From: Prorocentrum cordatum
Taxonomy: Eukaryota > Sar > Dinophyceae > Prorocentrales > Prorocentraceae
Length of the DNA stretch: 64,000 nucleotides
Assembly: GCA_963575745.1 (NCBI GenBank)
Contig: CAUYUJ010022537.1
Span: 265,752 to 329,751 of the forward strand
Direction: 5' to 3'
This document shows positions 11,311 to 21,841 of the stretch, one piece after another (the stretch's first letter is position 1; each line of letters starts with the position of its first letter). A model generated the notes under the pieces. The model was not told where the DNA came from, made no database searches, and saw only the letters and a program-made list of their open reading frames with translations. Both the position numbers and the translations under genes were made by a program.

Positions 11311-11766
11311 TACTAAACACATATATGTATATGTTTGAGTATATGTATGTGTAGATATACATACACATGTTTATGCATATGTGTAGGTTATGGTTTTGAT
11401 ACTGATCCTGTATACGTATATGCGTATGCATCTTCACATGCACATGTAAAGCATATGCATGCTCATTGGTACATGTAATTGTACATGCATGGATATACAC
11501 ACATATAAGTGTACACATGTAATCATGTATGCGTGCATGTATAGATCTATGTTTATGCACATATACACGTTTCTGTAATTGTATGTGTATACGTACGTGC
11601 TTGTGCATACGTATATGCATGCGTCTATGTACATGTCGACGTATATGTACACGTACTGGTTTTTGCATACGCATATGCTTGTATAAGTGTGTGCATACGT
11701 ATAGTTATAGGTATTCGCATGTGTTTAGGCATATTTTTAGGTTTATATATGCATACATGTATGCAT

Positions 11767-11807
<41 letters not shown>

Positions 11808-12037
11808 GTCTACATATATGCACATATGCGTACATGCATGTATGTATGTATACATGCATGCATGCATGTAGGTATGTATGTATGTATCCATGTATGTATG
11901 TATGTATGCATGCATGATTATATGTATGTATGCATGTAGGCCTGCAGGTATGTAGTTGTGTAGGTATGTAATTAGGTGTGCGTATCTATTTGCATACATA
12001 TATACACATAGGTGTGTGCGTGTGTGTATATATACAC

Positions 12038-12076
<39 letters not shown>
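11311..12076. repeat. Long ATGTAT/TACATG microsatellite with two (TA)n runs
   Basis: About 765 bp of alternating purine-pyrimidine words (TATGTATG, CATGCATG, TACACA) with (TA)n runs at about 11776-11804 and 12038-12075. Tyr/Ile/Cys/Met/His-rich open frames on both strands are artefacts of this composition. Such sequence can adopt cruciform or Z-like structure. Confidence 0.9.
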
Positions 12077-12079
<3 letters not shown>

Positions 12080-12745
12080 CGATATCGTAGTAGGCTGGGG
12101 GGGTGGGCGGGCCGGTGCCTGTACCCTCCATGGGCGTCCCCTGGGGGTTCCGTGGGGGTCCCAGAGCTCCCGAGACGGCCGGGGCCCGCCCCGAAAGGGG
12201 CCACGACAGGCTAAGGGGGCCCCAAGAGGGCTCAAGACGGTCCCAAGATGCCCCGCAGACGCCCAAGCTGCCCTCAAGACGGCCGACGAGGGCCCCAACA
12301 CGCTCCAGGATGGCCACAAGAGGCTCCCCAAGAGGGCCTCGGGAGGCAAAATTCATACATTTTCGGAGGATTGTTGGAGGATGTTGGCGTTCTCGCTTTC
12401 ACGCTTCCCAGTGCTCCCTCACGGCCTTGCAGGCCCTTCAGATCGCTCCAAGACGGCCCACGAGGCCCCGAAGAGGGCCCCAAGACGGCCCAGGAGGCTC
12501 CCCAGACAACCCAAGTGTGCCCCAAGAACGCCCCAAGAGGGGGCTCAGAGGGGGACCACGAACTGATATTTCGAGGTCTCTGGCCCTAGAGGCCTCCAGT
12601 AGGCCCCTGGAGGCCACCAATTGGCTCCCAAGAAGTCCCGTGAGGCCTCCAGGAGGCGCCCAGGAAGTCCCAAGGGTCCCCCAAGGGGCTTCCAGGGAAC
12701 GCCCAAGAGGCCCCCCAACACACCCCAACAAATCATGTCCCCAGA
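12077..12745 (-). repeat. CCCCAAGA/GACGGCC low-complexity repeats (minus orientation of the CTTGGGG family)
   Basis: Words such as CCCCAAGAGG, CCCAAGACGG and GAGGCCCC repeat every 10-25 bp. They are the reverse complement of the CTTGGGGCC family at 1.75-2.17, 30.3-30.7 and 32.3-32.6 kb. Confidence 0.65.
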
Positions 12746-13490
12746 AAGCCTTCTGGAGACATGTTTCATCATGGGCCCGAGAGTTTCCCGAGGCTCCGAA
12801 ATACCATCACGCTACCGGAGAGCTGTCTGGGAAGTTAACTGGGAACATGACTGATCGCCCTCTCTGCCGGCGTCTGCCGACGACGAAGACGACGACGGTG
12901 GCGGCGGCGACGAAGACGATGACGAACTTCGAACTTCGATGTTCGAAACGGTTGTTCGGCGCTTTCTGCCTTCGGGGGCCGTTCTTGGGCCCTGGGGTCG
13001 TCGGGCTTCGATCTGGAGCGGAAAACTGCGCTGGATGGATCCTGGGAGGGTCCATCCGATGACGAAGACGACGAAGATGACGAAACGACGAAGACGAGGA
13101 CGACGACGACGACGGCGCGCCCCAAGAGGCGACGACGACATTACGACGACACGCCCCAACAGGCTCCCCAAGACGCCCCCAAAAAACATGCTTCCAGAAA
13201 GCCATCTGGGAACCCGATTCATCAGGCCTCCGCCCCCCCTACGCGACGGTCTTCCCCGAGAGCCCTCTGGAATGCGGATTGACATGCGTGGACTTCTCAC
13301 TGCCCATAATGCGTTCAGCGTTATGGGCACCTTTTCACTTCCCGTTCAAACTATTAGTGGTCCACTACTTCAGTGGAGCAGTGAACTCGTCAAGGCCTGG
13401 GGCCTGCTAGAACCTAAGCGCGCGAAGCGCGCGAATGGTTAGAGTGTGTGTATATATACTTATACATATCTATATGCTCGCATAAATAAA
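12746..13490. other. GACGACGA-rich segment and unassigned spacer
   Basis: Between about 12880 and 13145 the + strand is rich in GACGACG/ACGAAGACGA words. The remainder is unique. No gene is supported. Confidence 0.4.
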
Positions 13491-14840
13491 AGGGAGATCC
13501 CGACGGAAAAACGAAAACAAACCAAAACAATCGAAACCAGCTAGGGAATGGGGCCAGCCGAATGGCCGAGCGACTGAAGGGCGGCAGACGAGCGTGGGGC
13601 GACCAGTGCAAACGGCGGACAAGCGAAAACGAACCAAAACACTTAATCTAACCGGGGAAGGGGCCTGCCGAGGGGCCGAGCGACTGCGGGGCGGCCGACG
13701 GGCCTGGGGGGGGCGGGAGGGCAACTGACGGACGAGCGAAAGCAGGCCAGCGCAACCAAGAACGGGCTAGCCGAGGGGCCGAGCGAGCGAGGGGCGGCCT
13801 ACGAGCCCGGGGCAACCAGTGCAACCAACGGACAAGCGAATACGAGCCAAAACAACCAAAGCCAGCCAGGAAACGGGCCGGCCGAGGGGCCGAGCAAGCC
13901 AGAGCAACCAATGCCGGCCAGGGAACGGGCAGGCCGGAGGGGCCTGACGACCGTGGGGCGGCCGACGGGCCTGGGGCGACCAGTGCAACCGAAGGACGAG
14001 CGAAAACAAACCTAAATTTCAAAACCAGCCAGAGAACGGGCCAGCCGAGGGGACGAGCGACGGAGGGGTGGCCGACGAGGCTGGGGCGACCCATGCAACC
14101 GACGGATAAGCGAAGCCTAGCCTTAAAACCAACCAGGGAAGGGGCCAGACGAGCGGCCTAACGACCGACCGGCGGCCGACGAGCCTGGGGCGACCGGTGC
14201 AACCGACGGACAAGCGAAAATAAGCCATAACAACAGAGACCAGCCACAGCGGGCCCGCCGTGGGGCCGAGCGAGCGAGGGGCGGCCGACGAGCGTGGGGC
14301 GACCAGTGCAACCGACGGACAAGCGAAAATAAGGCAAACGGACAAAACCAGCCAGGGAACGAGCCGGCCGAGGGGCCGAGCGACCGAGGGGCGGCCGACG
14401 AGGGTGGGGCGACCAGTGCAATCGACGGACATGCGAAAACACACCCAAACGGACAAACTAGCCAGGGAACGAGCCAGCCGAGGGGCCGAGCGACTGAGGG
14501 GCGGCCGACGAGCCAGGAGCGACCAGTGCAACCGACGGATAAACAATCGAAAACAACTAAAACCAGCTAGGGAAAGGACCAGCCGAGGGGCCGAGCGACC
14601 GAGGGGCAGCCGACGAGCCTGGGGAGACCAGTGCAACCAACGGACAAGCGAAAACAAGCCAAAACAACCAAAGCCAGCCAGTGAAGGGGGCCAGCCGAGG
14701 GGCCGAGCGACCGAGGGACGGCCGACCAGGGTGGGGCAACCAATGCAACCGACGAACAAGCGGAAACAAACCCAAACAACCAAAACCAGCCAGGGAAAGG
14801 GCCGCCAGCCGAGGGGCCGAGCGACCGAGGGGCGGAGTCG
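13491..14840. repeat. Tandem array, ~105-112-bp unit, about 11 copies
   Basis: The phrase GACCAGTGCAACCGACGGAC recurs (with variants) near 13595, 13810, 13975, 14080, 14187, 14299, 14409, 14517, 14630 and 14738. Each unit contains GGGGCCGAGCGACCGAGGGG, GCGGCCGACGAGCCTGGGG, an A-rich CGAAAACAA stretch and CCAGCCAGGGAA. The long minus-strand open frames follow from this GC-rich repeat. Confidence 0.9.
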
Positions 14841-14994
14841 TCGGAATCGTCGGAGTCGGCAGAGTCATCAGAGTCGGCGGAGTCGTTGGAGTCGGAATCG
14901 TCGGAGTCCTTGAGTCGTCGGAGTCGTTGGGGCCGGAGTCGGTGTCTGAGTCGTCTGAGTCGTCGGAGTCGTGTCAGTCGTAGTAGTCGTAGTA

Positions 14995-15062
<68 letters not shown>
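14841..15062. repeat. GAGTCGTCG / (TCG)n tract
   Basis: Degenerate GTCGGAGTCG words pass into a pure (TCG)n run at about 14995-15060. Confidence 0.9.
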
Positions 15063-15065
<3 letters not shown>

Positions 15066-15335
15066 AATCACCATCATCATCACCATCATCATCACCACCA
15101 TGATCACCATCACCACCATCACCACCATCATCACCATCATCTTCGTGTCCTTCTGAATGAAATCTACCATCATCATCACCGTCACCATCACCACCATCAT
15201 CACAATGATCGCCGCCTACCTGCTCATCATCACCGTCATCTCAGTCAACATCATCATCACCATCATCACCATCACCATCACCATCACCATCACCATCACC
15301 ATCACCATCACCATCACCATCACCATCACCATCAC

Positions 15336-15397
<62 letters not shown>

Positions 15398-15412
15398 ACA
15401 TCATCACCATCA
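15063..15412. repeat. ATC/ACC triplet tract
   Basis: (CATCAC)n and (ATC)n runs cover about 350 bp with a short non-repeat interruption near 15150-15170 and 15205-15235. Poly-His, poly-Ile/Thr and poly-Met/Asp frames here are repeat artefacts. Confidence 0.95.
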
Positions 15413-16265
15413 TGAGGACGAAGACGGCTCAACAAAACACGACGAAACTGCATGCATGCAAGTTCGTAGTGCATATTCAATTTGCGACGAGTAAGACTCA
15501 ACATGCAACAGTTGGCTCGTCATCTGCCGTACCGCCCCCAGATCCTTTCCAAGCTCCCTGCAGGTCGGGAAAGTGGCCCCACGTGGCCCCCAGATCGCTT
15601 CAAATCGCGTCCTGGGCCCGGAAGACATCCCAAACCGCCCCCAGTACAGCCCCCAGACTGTCCCAGAGCGCTCGAAGACCCCCACGAGGCCTCCCAGAGC
15701 ACTCCCGAGGACGCCCCCGAGAGGCCAACATCGGCCAATTCCCTTTAGGACATCGTATTTTTTAGCATCTACGCTTATGGGCTCCTCCATCCTCCCTAGC
15801 TCACTCCCCCTCCCCGCTCTCGGCGGCCGTGGGAAGGACGCCCTGCTGAGCATCCCAATGGAGCTATCCGAGACGCCCAGCGGCAGATGCCGCTCCCCTC
15901 CTTGGAGCCCGGCTGGCGACGCCACAGGATGGTTCCTCGCGCTCCTACATGCTCCCTGCCAACCTGCTCCCCTCTTCTCTCCTCTCGTCTCCTCCCTCCC
16001 CATTCCTCCTTCCCGTTCTGCTGCTTCCTCCCTTCCTCCCTTCTCATTTTCCCCCTCCTCCTCCTTCTCCTCCTCCTCGTCCTCCTTTTCCTCCTGGCTC
16101 AAGGAACTGGAAGGATATTTGTTTTGGTCACTGGTGCGTTTCGCCCCAGCCCAGCCGTTCCCAGCTCCTGTGTGCGTCTCGCCCTGAGCTCCCCCGCCAC
16201 CGCATGTCGGCGTGTGTTTCGCCCCGACCTTGTCCGCGCAGCGGCCTCGCCCAGGATGGACATGG
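15413..16265. other. Unassigned spacer with CT-rich tract
   Basis: GC-rich words (GCCCCCAG, GACGCCC) occupy about 15530-15740 and a CCTCCTT pyrimidine tract about 15960-16095. The 9-mer TGGCTCAAG occurs at about 16094, shortly upstream of the broken gene at 16266; on its own it is too short to call a relict spliced leader. Confidence 0.35.
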
Positions 16266-16471
16266 ATGGACGCGCAGGCGCGCAGTCGCGATCACCTGGG
16301 CAGGCGCGGGGAGCTCCTGGCACGGGCTCGCCTCCCAGATTGGGTGCGTCAGGTGCTCGCAGCGGTCCAGCTGGACCTCCAGGCCCTCCGGCTCTTGAGG
16401 AACCAGCTCTGGGACTTTGTGGCGGTTTCGAGAGCCTCATCCAGCAGAGGGAGCAGGAGCAGGCCCAGCCT

Positions 16472-16527
<56 letters not shown>

Positions 16528-17633
16528 GCAGCAGCAGCAGCAGCAGCAGCAGGCGCCAGGGCAGGAGCCTCGGCCGGAGCGGCTGCCGCAGCCTTTCCCG
16601 CGGCCGCAGGCTCAGCGTCGCCGTCGGTGACCCAGAGCACTGGAGGACGTCATGGAGGGGCGCCAGTGGCTGCTGCGGACCCTTGGGCGGCCGCCACCCT
16701 GCTACGGGCTGCCAGACGTCGTCGCCCGCCATACCCCGTGACGCGCGTAAGCAAGGCCAAACAGTTGCGGACGAGAGCGTGGAGGACGACGAAGGCCGTG
16801 GTGTTGCAGACGTACTTCGGGGCATCTATGGTGGTGTCGCCCTCGGTGACGACCAGGAGCTCGTGCAGTGCACCTCTGCAGATGAAGGGATTGGGGACTG
16901 CCTACGCCCATCGGGCCCCCTGCCGCTGGGTCGCCTGCTGCGCCCACGGGCAACCCTACAGCGGTGGCGTCAGGTGCCGATCCTCCCACCCGTGGCGCCG
17001 GGGCTGGGACGCCTGTCGGCTTTGCATTCGTGCCGCCGGGCCTTGGGGCTCCCGCTGCGGTAGCGCCCAGTGCCTGGCCCCTCATTCCAGGGGTTGGGGC
17101 GCTGGTCGGAGCGGCTTTCCGGCCGCCTGGACGCGCGGCTGCGGGCGGGCCCCCCAGGGTGGTGGAGGAGGCAGAGGAGAGCGACCTGGCGTTTATGAAG
17201 AATATGTTCACGGCCTTCAACGCCAACGTGGAGAGCCTCCGGATTGACATGGCCACCTTCTCGAAGTCTTTGCTGGGCCACGGGGGGAGGATCAGGAAGG
17301 TGGAATGGGGGCAGGACAACACAGACAACCGGACAACGGATGTCGAAGCCGCGGTGACCACCCTGCAGATGGAGCAGGCAGCGATGCAGGCGGACATCCA
17401 TGGCATGAAGGAGGCGCCGGCGCCCGTCGCTGTCGTTGAAGGGGCGCACCAAGCTCGGGGGCCCCCTTCATTGGCCAGCGTCCCGCGCGATCAGCGTGAT
17501 CTCTTTGCCAACCTCGGCTGGAACTCGTAGGCGCCCGAACTCGAGGAGCAGCGCGCGCGGAAGATTCTGAGGGGCCCCCTGCGCGTATGACGGCATCGTG
17601 GAGCTCGAGTTTAGGATTTTGGAGGTGGGTTAG
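16266..17633 (+). pseudogene. Decayed gene with triplet tract and C-terminal coiled-coil-like segment; probable retroelement protein
   Basis: The best reading starts at the ATG at 16266. About 230 residues in one frame contain a leucine-rich helical stretch (DWVRQVLAAVQLDLQALRL), a poly-Ser run from the CAG tract, and an acidic stretch (DESVEDDEGRGVADVLRGI). Between 16886 and 17063 the natural-looking reading moves to another frame, giving a Pro/Ala/Gly-rich linker and then a heptad-like region (FMKNMFTAFNANVESLRID, then VEAAVTTLQMEQAAMQADI). It meets TAG at 17528. Sense-like sequence continues (APELEEQRARKILRGPLR), meets TGA at 17588, changes frame again and ends at TAG at 17631. Two frame changes and two internal stops point to a pseudogene, or to unrecognised introns. 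A linker plus coiled coil followed by a small alpha/beta segment resembles the first protein of LINE retrotransposons, but that is inference; no diagnostic motif was seen. Confidence 0.4.
16472..16552. repeat. (CAG)n tract
   Basis: About 26 nearly perfect CAG triplets with two CGG interruptions, inside the broken gene. It reads as poly-Ser in the preferred frame and as poly-Ala or poly-Gln in the other two, so the frame cannot be deduced from the tract itself. Confidence 0.95.
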
Positions 17634-17745
17634 AAGGCCGCGAAAACCGTTAGGGTGGCGCTCCTGGACGGCCCCGGGGGGGCGGCCGCATTTCCATGAG
17701 GGAGGGGCGCGCGCCGGGCATCCAGTGGGGTGAGCTCAGAAATCT

Positions 17746-17934
17746 GGACGCCCGAAATGGGTACGGAAAGAATGGGTACAATGCCCAACAGCAGATCCTG
17801 TTCATTTTGAACAGGGTTCGCTGTCCACGCCGCCGCGGCCTGTGTCCATTCGAGACAGAAGGCCGCCTGCCCAACAGGACAACATTTGTTGTTAGGCATT
17901 GTGCCCATTCTTTCCGTACCCATGTCGGGCATCC
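17746..17934. mobile_element. Foldback element with 49-bp arms
   Basis: Positions 17746-17794 and the reverse complement of 17886-17934 align without gaps over 49 bp with six mismatches (shared core GGGTACGGAAAGAATGGG). The 91-bp interior holds two further hairpins: CCTGTTCA/TGAACAGG at about 17796-17814 and GCGGCCT/AGGCCGC at about 17834-17865. There is no transposase. This is consistent with a miniature inverted-repeat (foldback) element that landed next to the decayed gene; it could also be an RNA-structured element. The target-site duplication is not obvious. Confidence 0.6.
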
Positions 17935-20900
17935 AAAAGAAACGAGGTGGGGTCGAAGCGTCAGGGCCGAAACGTCGCGTTCAGCGAGCGGGGCCCCGCG
18001 GCGGTCTGGCTGGACGACGCGCGGGTGGCCAGCTGATGGCGGGCGAGTGCCTGCGGGAGGTTCCGGCGGCGTCGCCGGTCAGAGAGCTTCTGGGCGGCGC
18101 GGTCGCCCGAGCGCTCCAGCAGCGAGGCCCTGCCCGCGTGCCTGCCCCAGCCTGCCCCAGCCTGCGCTGCCGGCGTTCAGGGCGAGGGGGGGCGCCGATG
18201 CAGGCGTTGATTCGATTCTGGTGCTCCTTGAGCTCAGATCCTGGGCGCTCAGAGTTCGACGTCGGACGCGCTCGTGCACGCCGTTGCCTGGCGCGGGGCG
18301 TTTGCGTTAGCACGTTCACAAGCGCGCAGTGCCACGATTGAAGGGCTCGGAGTGCGGGGGTCGGTCCTTTCGCGTTGACCTTTTTCACGCTTAGCCTGAT
18401 GGGAAACGAGCTTTTCTAATGTCTGCTCTTTTCAGCCACTTGGCGCACGGCGCTGCCCTCGAAGGCAGCTTGGCAGATGCTCGGGGCCTCGCGCGCCAGG
18501 GGCCGCCTGGCTCGTCTGCGTTTTGGCTTGGCGGTGTGAGTGCGGATTCTGAGAAGCTCCGGCACTGGTGCCTGGTCCCTGCGCGCGGGTGCGCTTCGAG
18601 GATTGCGCCTCCAGTGGTCGCCGCCCCATCATCGCGGGGCGTTTCCTGCGTTGCATGGCGCTCGCAGGCCCGCTGGGGCTCGACTGGGGCAGCTGGCGAA
18701 CGTGGGCCATGCAGCGGCGCCTATAGGCCTCCACGTTGACGCTTTCATTGGGTGGCAGGGGGCCCCTGGACAGCCTTCTCTTCTTGCAACAGAGGTGCTT
18801 TGAATGTCTAGCCCCGGAGGCGAAAGCGCAGCCCTCCGAGGTAGCGGCCACGGCGCGTTCTGTCCGTCGCCGGCGCCGCGTCCCAGCTTTGCCCTGCGTG
18901 CTCTGAGCCTGCGCGTCACGACGAGCTCCAAAAACCGCAGTGTGGCAAGGCGCGGCATCGCGATCTGGCGGAGTTCTCCGAGTCGTTCGGCCACTGGGGA
19001 CAGGCGGCGTCGGATATTATGTCTGCCGCTCGTCGGGCGCGTTCTTCCTCGGCTCGCGCGGCCTCCCGATGGGCCTCCGTGGGTCGAGGCCATCGGGGGC
19101 ATAATGAGGGCGCGTCTCGACCGAGCTCGCCGTGTGGAGATCGGCAGGGGCCTCTTGAGGGCTCTCGAGGTCACCCGAAAATCCAAGACATCTAGTCATG
19201 GCCACCAGAAGCCTCGAGGGAGAGAGGGCGCGGGTGGTTCGGGGGCCTTTCGCGGCAGTCGTTGGCGTCGGGCAGGCAGGCCCCTTGTGTGGGGCCCCAT
19301 TGGTCTGCGCCGCTCTCTCCGATGCCGAGTTTCGCGGAAGGTGGGGCGCCTCTCCGAGGTGGTGGGGCGCGGTGCGTGTTGCCGCCGACACGGAAGTCGA
19401 TCGCACGGGGGCGCCTGACAAGATGGACGGGCCGCGGAGCCTGCGTGGCCGCGCTGCGCGCGGCGGGTTGGGTCGCTAGGGTCGGGGGCGCCGTGGGGGG
19501 TTTTGAATAGTGGCATCTTCTGGCGGAGCATCGATCTGACCGGCGCGATCGGGTGTGAGGGGGCGCGAGGATCGCGTGGCCAGAGGCCGCGAGGGTCGTG
19601 GTTCCAGAGCCCATGCTCGCCCGACTTCGTCCTGCATGTGTCGCCGAGGTTCTGGGGCCGCCCTTTCCTAGCCTTGTCTGGCCTCTTGCTCCGCCTCGGC
19701 GTAGGGCCCGTGCGCCGCGGCTCCGCGGGTCTCGGAGATTGGGGGGGGCAGGTTCAACGAGGCCGCAGTGGGCGTTGAGGGGGCGAATGCCCGCCGCGAC
19801 CAGATCTGGCACAGCCGTGCATTCATGAGTCTGATCGCCCACGGCGTCTTTCGGGAACTCGCTGATGCCGCGATCAGTTCGCGCGGGGCCCCTGCCATCC
19901 AGATCGAGATCACGAGCGCGACGACGCATGGACTTAGACTGCCCAGAGGCTTGCGCGCAGGGTCGACCGCGAGGGGCATGCTGGCTCGCATTGCAATAGG
20001 GGATGCTCTCGCCGCGCGTGCGGGGCGCTACTCCAGGCCGAGGCGGGCTCGGTGTCTGGCACTCGTCAGCTCCTCTGCTCCGCCGGGGGCGAAAACCTGC
20101 TCGGCTCGCCGCCGTTGATTGAGCCGCCCTCGCCGCGGCAGCTGTGGCGCAAGCCCTTTGGCGAGCGCCGCCTTGTCGTGGGGCCAGACTGCCGGGGGGT
20201 CATCGCCGCGAGCTTCATCGGTTTCGGGGGCAACGGGTGCCGGGGGACTGTCGGGTCTCGTAGGAATGTTCAGCCGTCTGTCAGAGTCCTGGGGCCATCG
20301 ATCGCGCGCGCGGGCTGTTGCGCTGGATTCGGAAAGGCCGCGGAGTAAAATGCCGTCGCGGCGTAAGATGTCCCTTCCCCGACAAACAGTTGCATCCCCG
20401 TCCGCAGATGTCGCCGCAGAAGCCTCTCGAAGTGGCTGGAGGAACCATCCGGGCGAGGGCTTCGTCTTGGCCCCTGCGCCAGCCCGCCGAGATTAATTCA
20501 GACAGAAGGCGGTCCGCGCTTGTCGCCTGGATGCATCGGCTTCGTTGCGAACTTAACGAGGTAGTGCGGCAGTTTTGCCCGCGCGGAAACCGCGCCGTCG
20601 AACAGGTGGCGGGCGCGCAGTGGTCGACAAGTCACTTGCGCTCGCGTCTGTCATGGCGGTCGCACCTACAGAGGCGCCCGATTGTTGGGCAGCCGTGGCG
20701 GCCAGCGAGCAGGACCACGAGTGGGTCAGCTCCCAGAGGCGCGCCTGGACGTCCGCCTCCGACAGGAAGGATTTTTTCAAGGGGCGGCCGTGGCGATGTC
20801 CGCCTCTGGGGCCCGCCCGGCTGGACCTCCCGTTCCGATCCAGCTGGGGCGCGGCCCCCCGCAATTACTTGGAGATTGGCGCGCGAGCTTCTGCGCGGCC

Positions 20901-21710
20901 CTGGCTGCAAGGACAGGCCGGGATAAACTTGCTCCTGGGTCTTTGTGCTGACCGGGACATTCCGCCTCTGGCGGGCGCGTCGTCGTCGCCATCGTCATCG
21001 TCGTCCCTTTCATCCTTTTTCAGTGGGGGTTGCGCGCCGTGCGCTTGGCAATGCGGGGGCTCGACCTCGCGGAGGGGGGGCGCGCGGCCGGGGCGCGGCG
21101 CGTGCCCGATCTCCCACCCGTGGCCGCGCATTGGGCTTGGCAGGCGGCCTTCGCTTGGCTCGGCTCCTGGCCGCGGTGCGCGCGGCTCTCTGGCGTGCCC
21201 CGCCTGCCCTCCCCCCCCGGGGCGCCTCGGCGATCCTGAGGCGGCCTGCGCCGACGGCCCTGCCGTCTCGGGCTCAGGCTGGGCCTGGCGCGCCGGCGCG
21301 GCGCTGCCAGCTGGGCGTTTCTGGCGGAGCGATTGTGACATTCGTCGCCGTCGGATGGCTCGCGTCCTTCAGCTGTCTTTGCGGCCGATGCCATGCTCGC
21401 CGCCAGCATGGCGGCTGCCTTTCAGCCCCTGGCGCTGAGGCCTTGGCCGTGGCTGCGATGCCAGGGGGGGGTCTTTGGCGCCAGCGCTGCGTCGTCGGGG
21501 CGCCAGCCTCCTCGGCGACTCAAGTGACTGGCGCCGGCGAGGTCGTCGGAGCGCGTTTCGATCTCGACCCAGAGCGCATCGACCTCTCGCGCCGATCGCG
21601 CGACATCGAGGCCTGGCCCTGGTTGGGCGTTCGTCGACCTCCACCGCCAGGGGGCCCGCGGAACAGCGCCCACTGCTTCCGAGTTATCAGCGAGCGAAGC
21701 GCGGTATGAC
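17935..21710. other. Very GC-rich block, coding-like fragments only
   Basis: Long open frames occur on both strands because stop codons are rare in this base composition, and none runs with natural residue use for more than a few tens of codons. The best fragment is at 17935-18050 (RQGRNVAFSERGPAAVWLDD, then TGA). No start, splice pattern or family could be fixed. It may be intron and decayed exon material of one long gene, or old retroelement DNA. Confidence 0.3.
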
Positions 21711-21841
21711 ATAAACTTTTTCGCCGTCGGGGACACCTGCCCCTGGGCGGCTGGAAAGTTTACACCCCTGCGGTGCCACCGTAAGGGTGTGAACTTTCCA
21801 GCCGCCCTGGGGCAGGCGCCCCCGACAGCGAAACATTTTAT
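21711..21841. mobile_element. Foldback element with 57-bp arms and nested palindrome
   Basis: Positions 21711-21767 and the reverse complement of 21785-21841 align without gaps over 57 bp with about seven mismatches (cores GGCGGCTGGAAAGTT and GTCGGGG). The 17-bp centre itself contains the palindrome CGGTG-C-CACCG. Total length is only 131 bp, with A/T-rich outer ends (ATAAA). It is a compact hairpin element in an otherwise featureless GC-rich block and has no coding capacity. Confidence 0.7.

Noticed and set aside
16086-16104. TGGCTCAAG upstream of the decayed gene as another spliced-leader relic
   Set aside because: Only nine bases match and the CCGTAG half is missing; a 9-mer is expected by chance in a window of this size.
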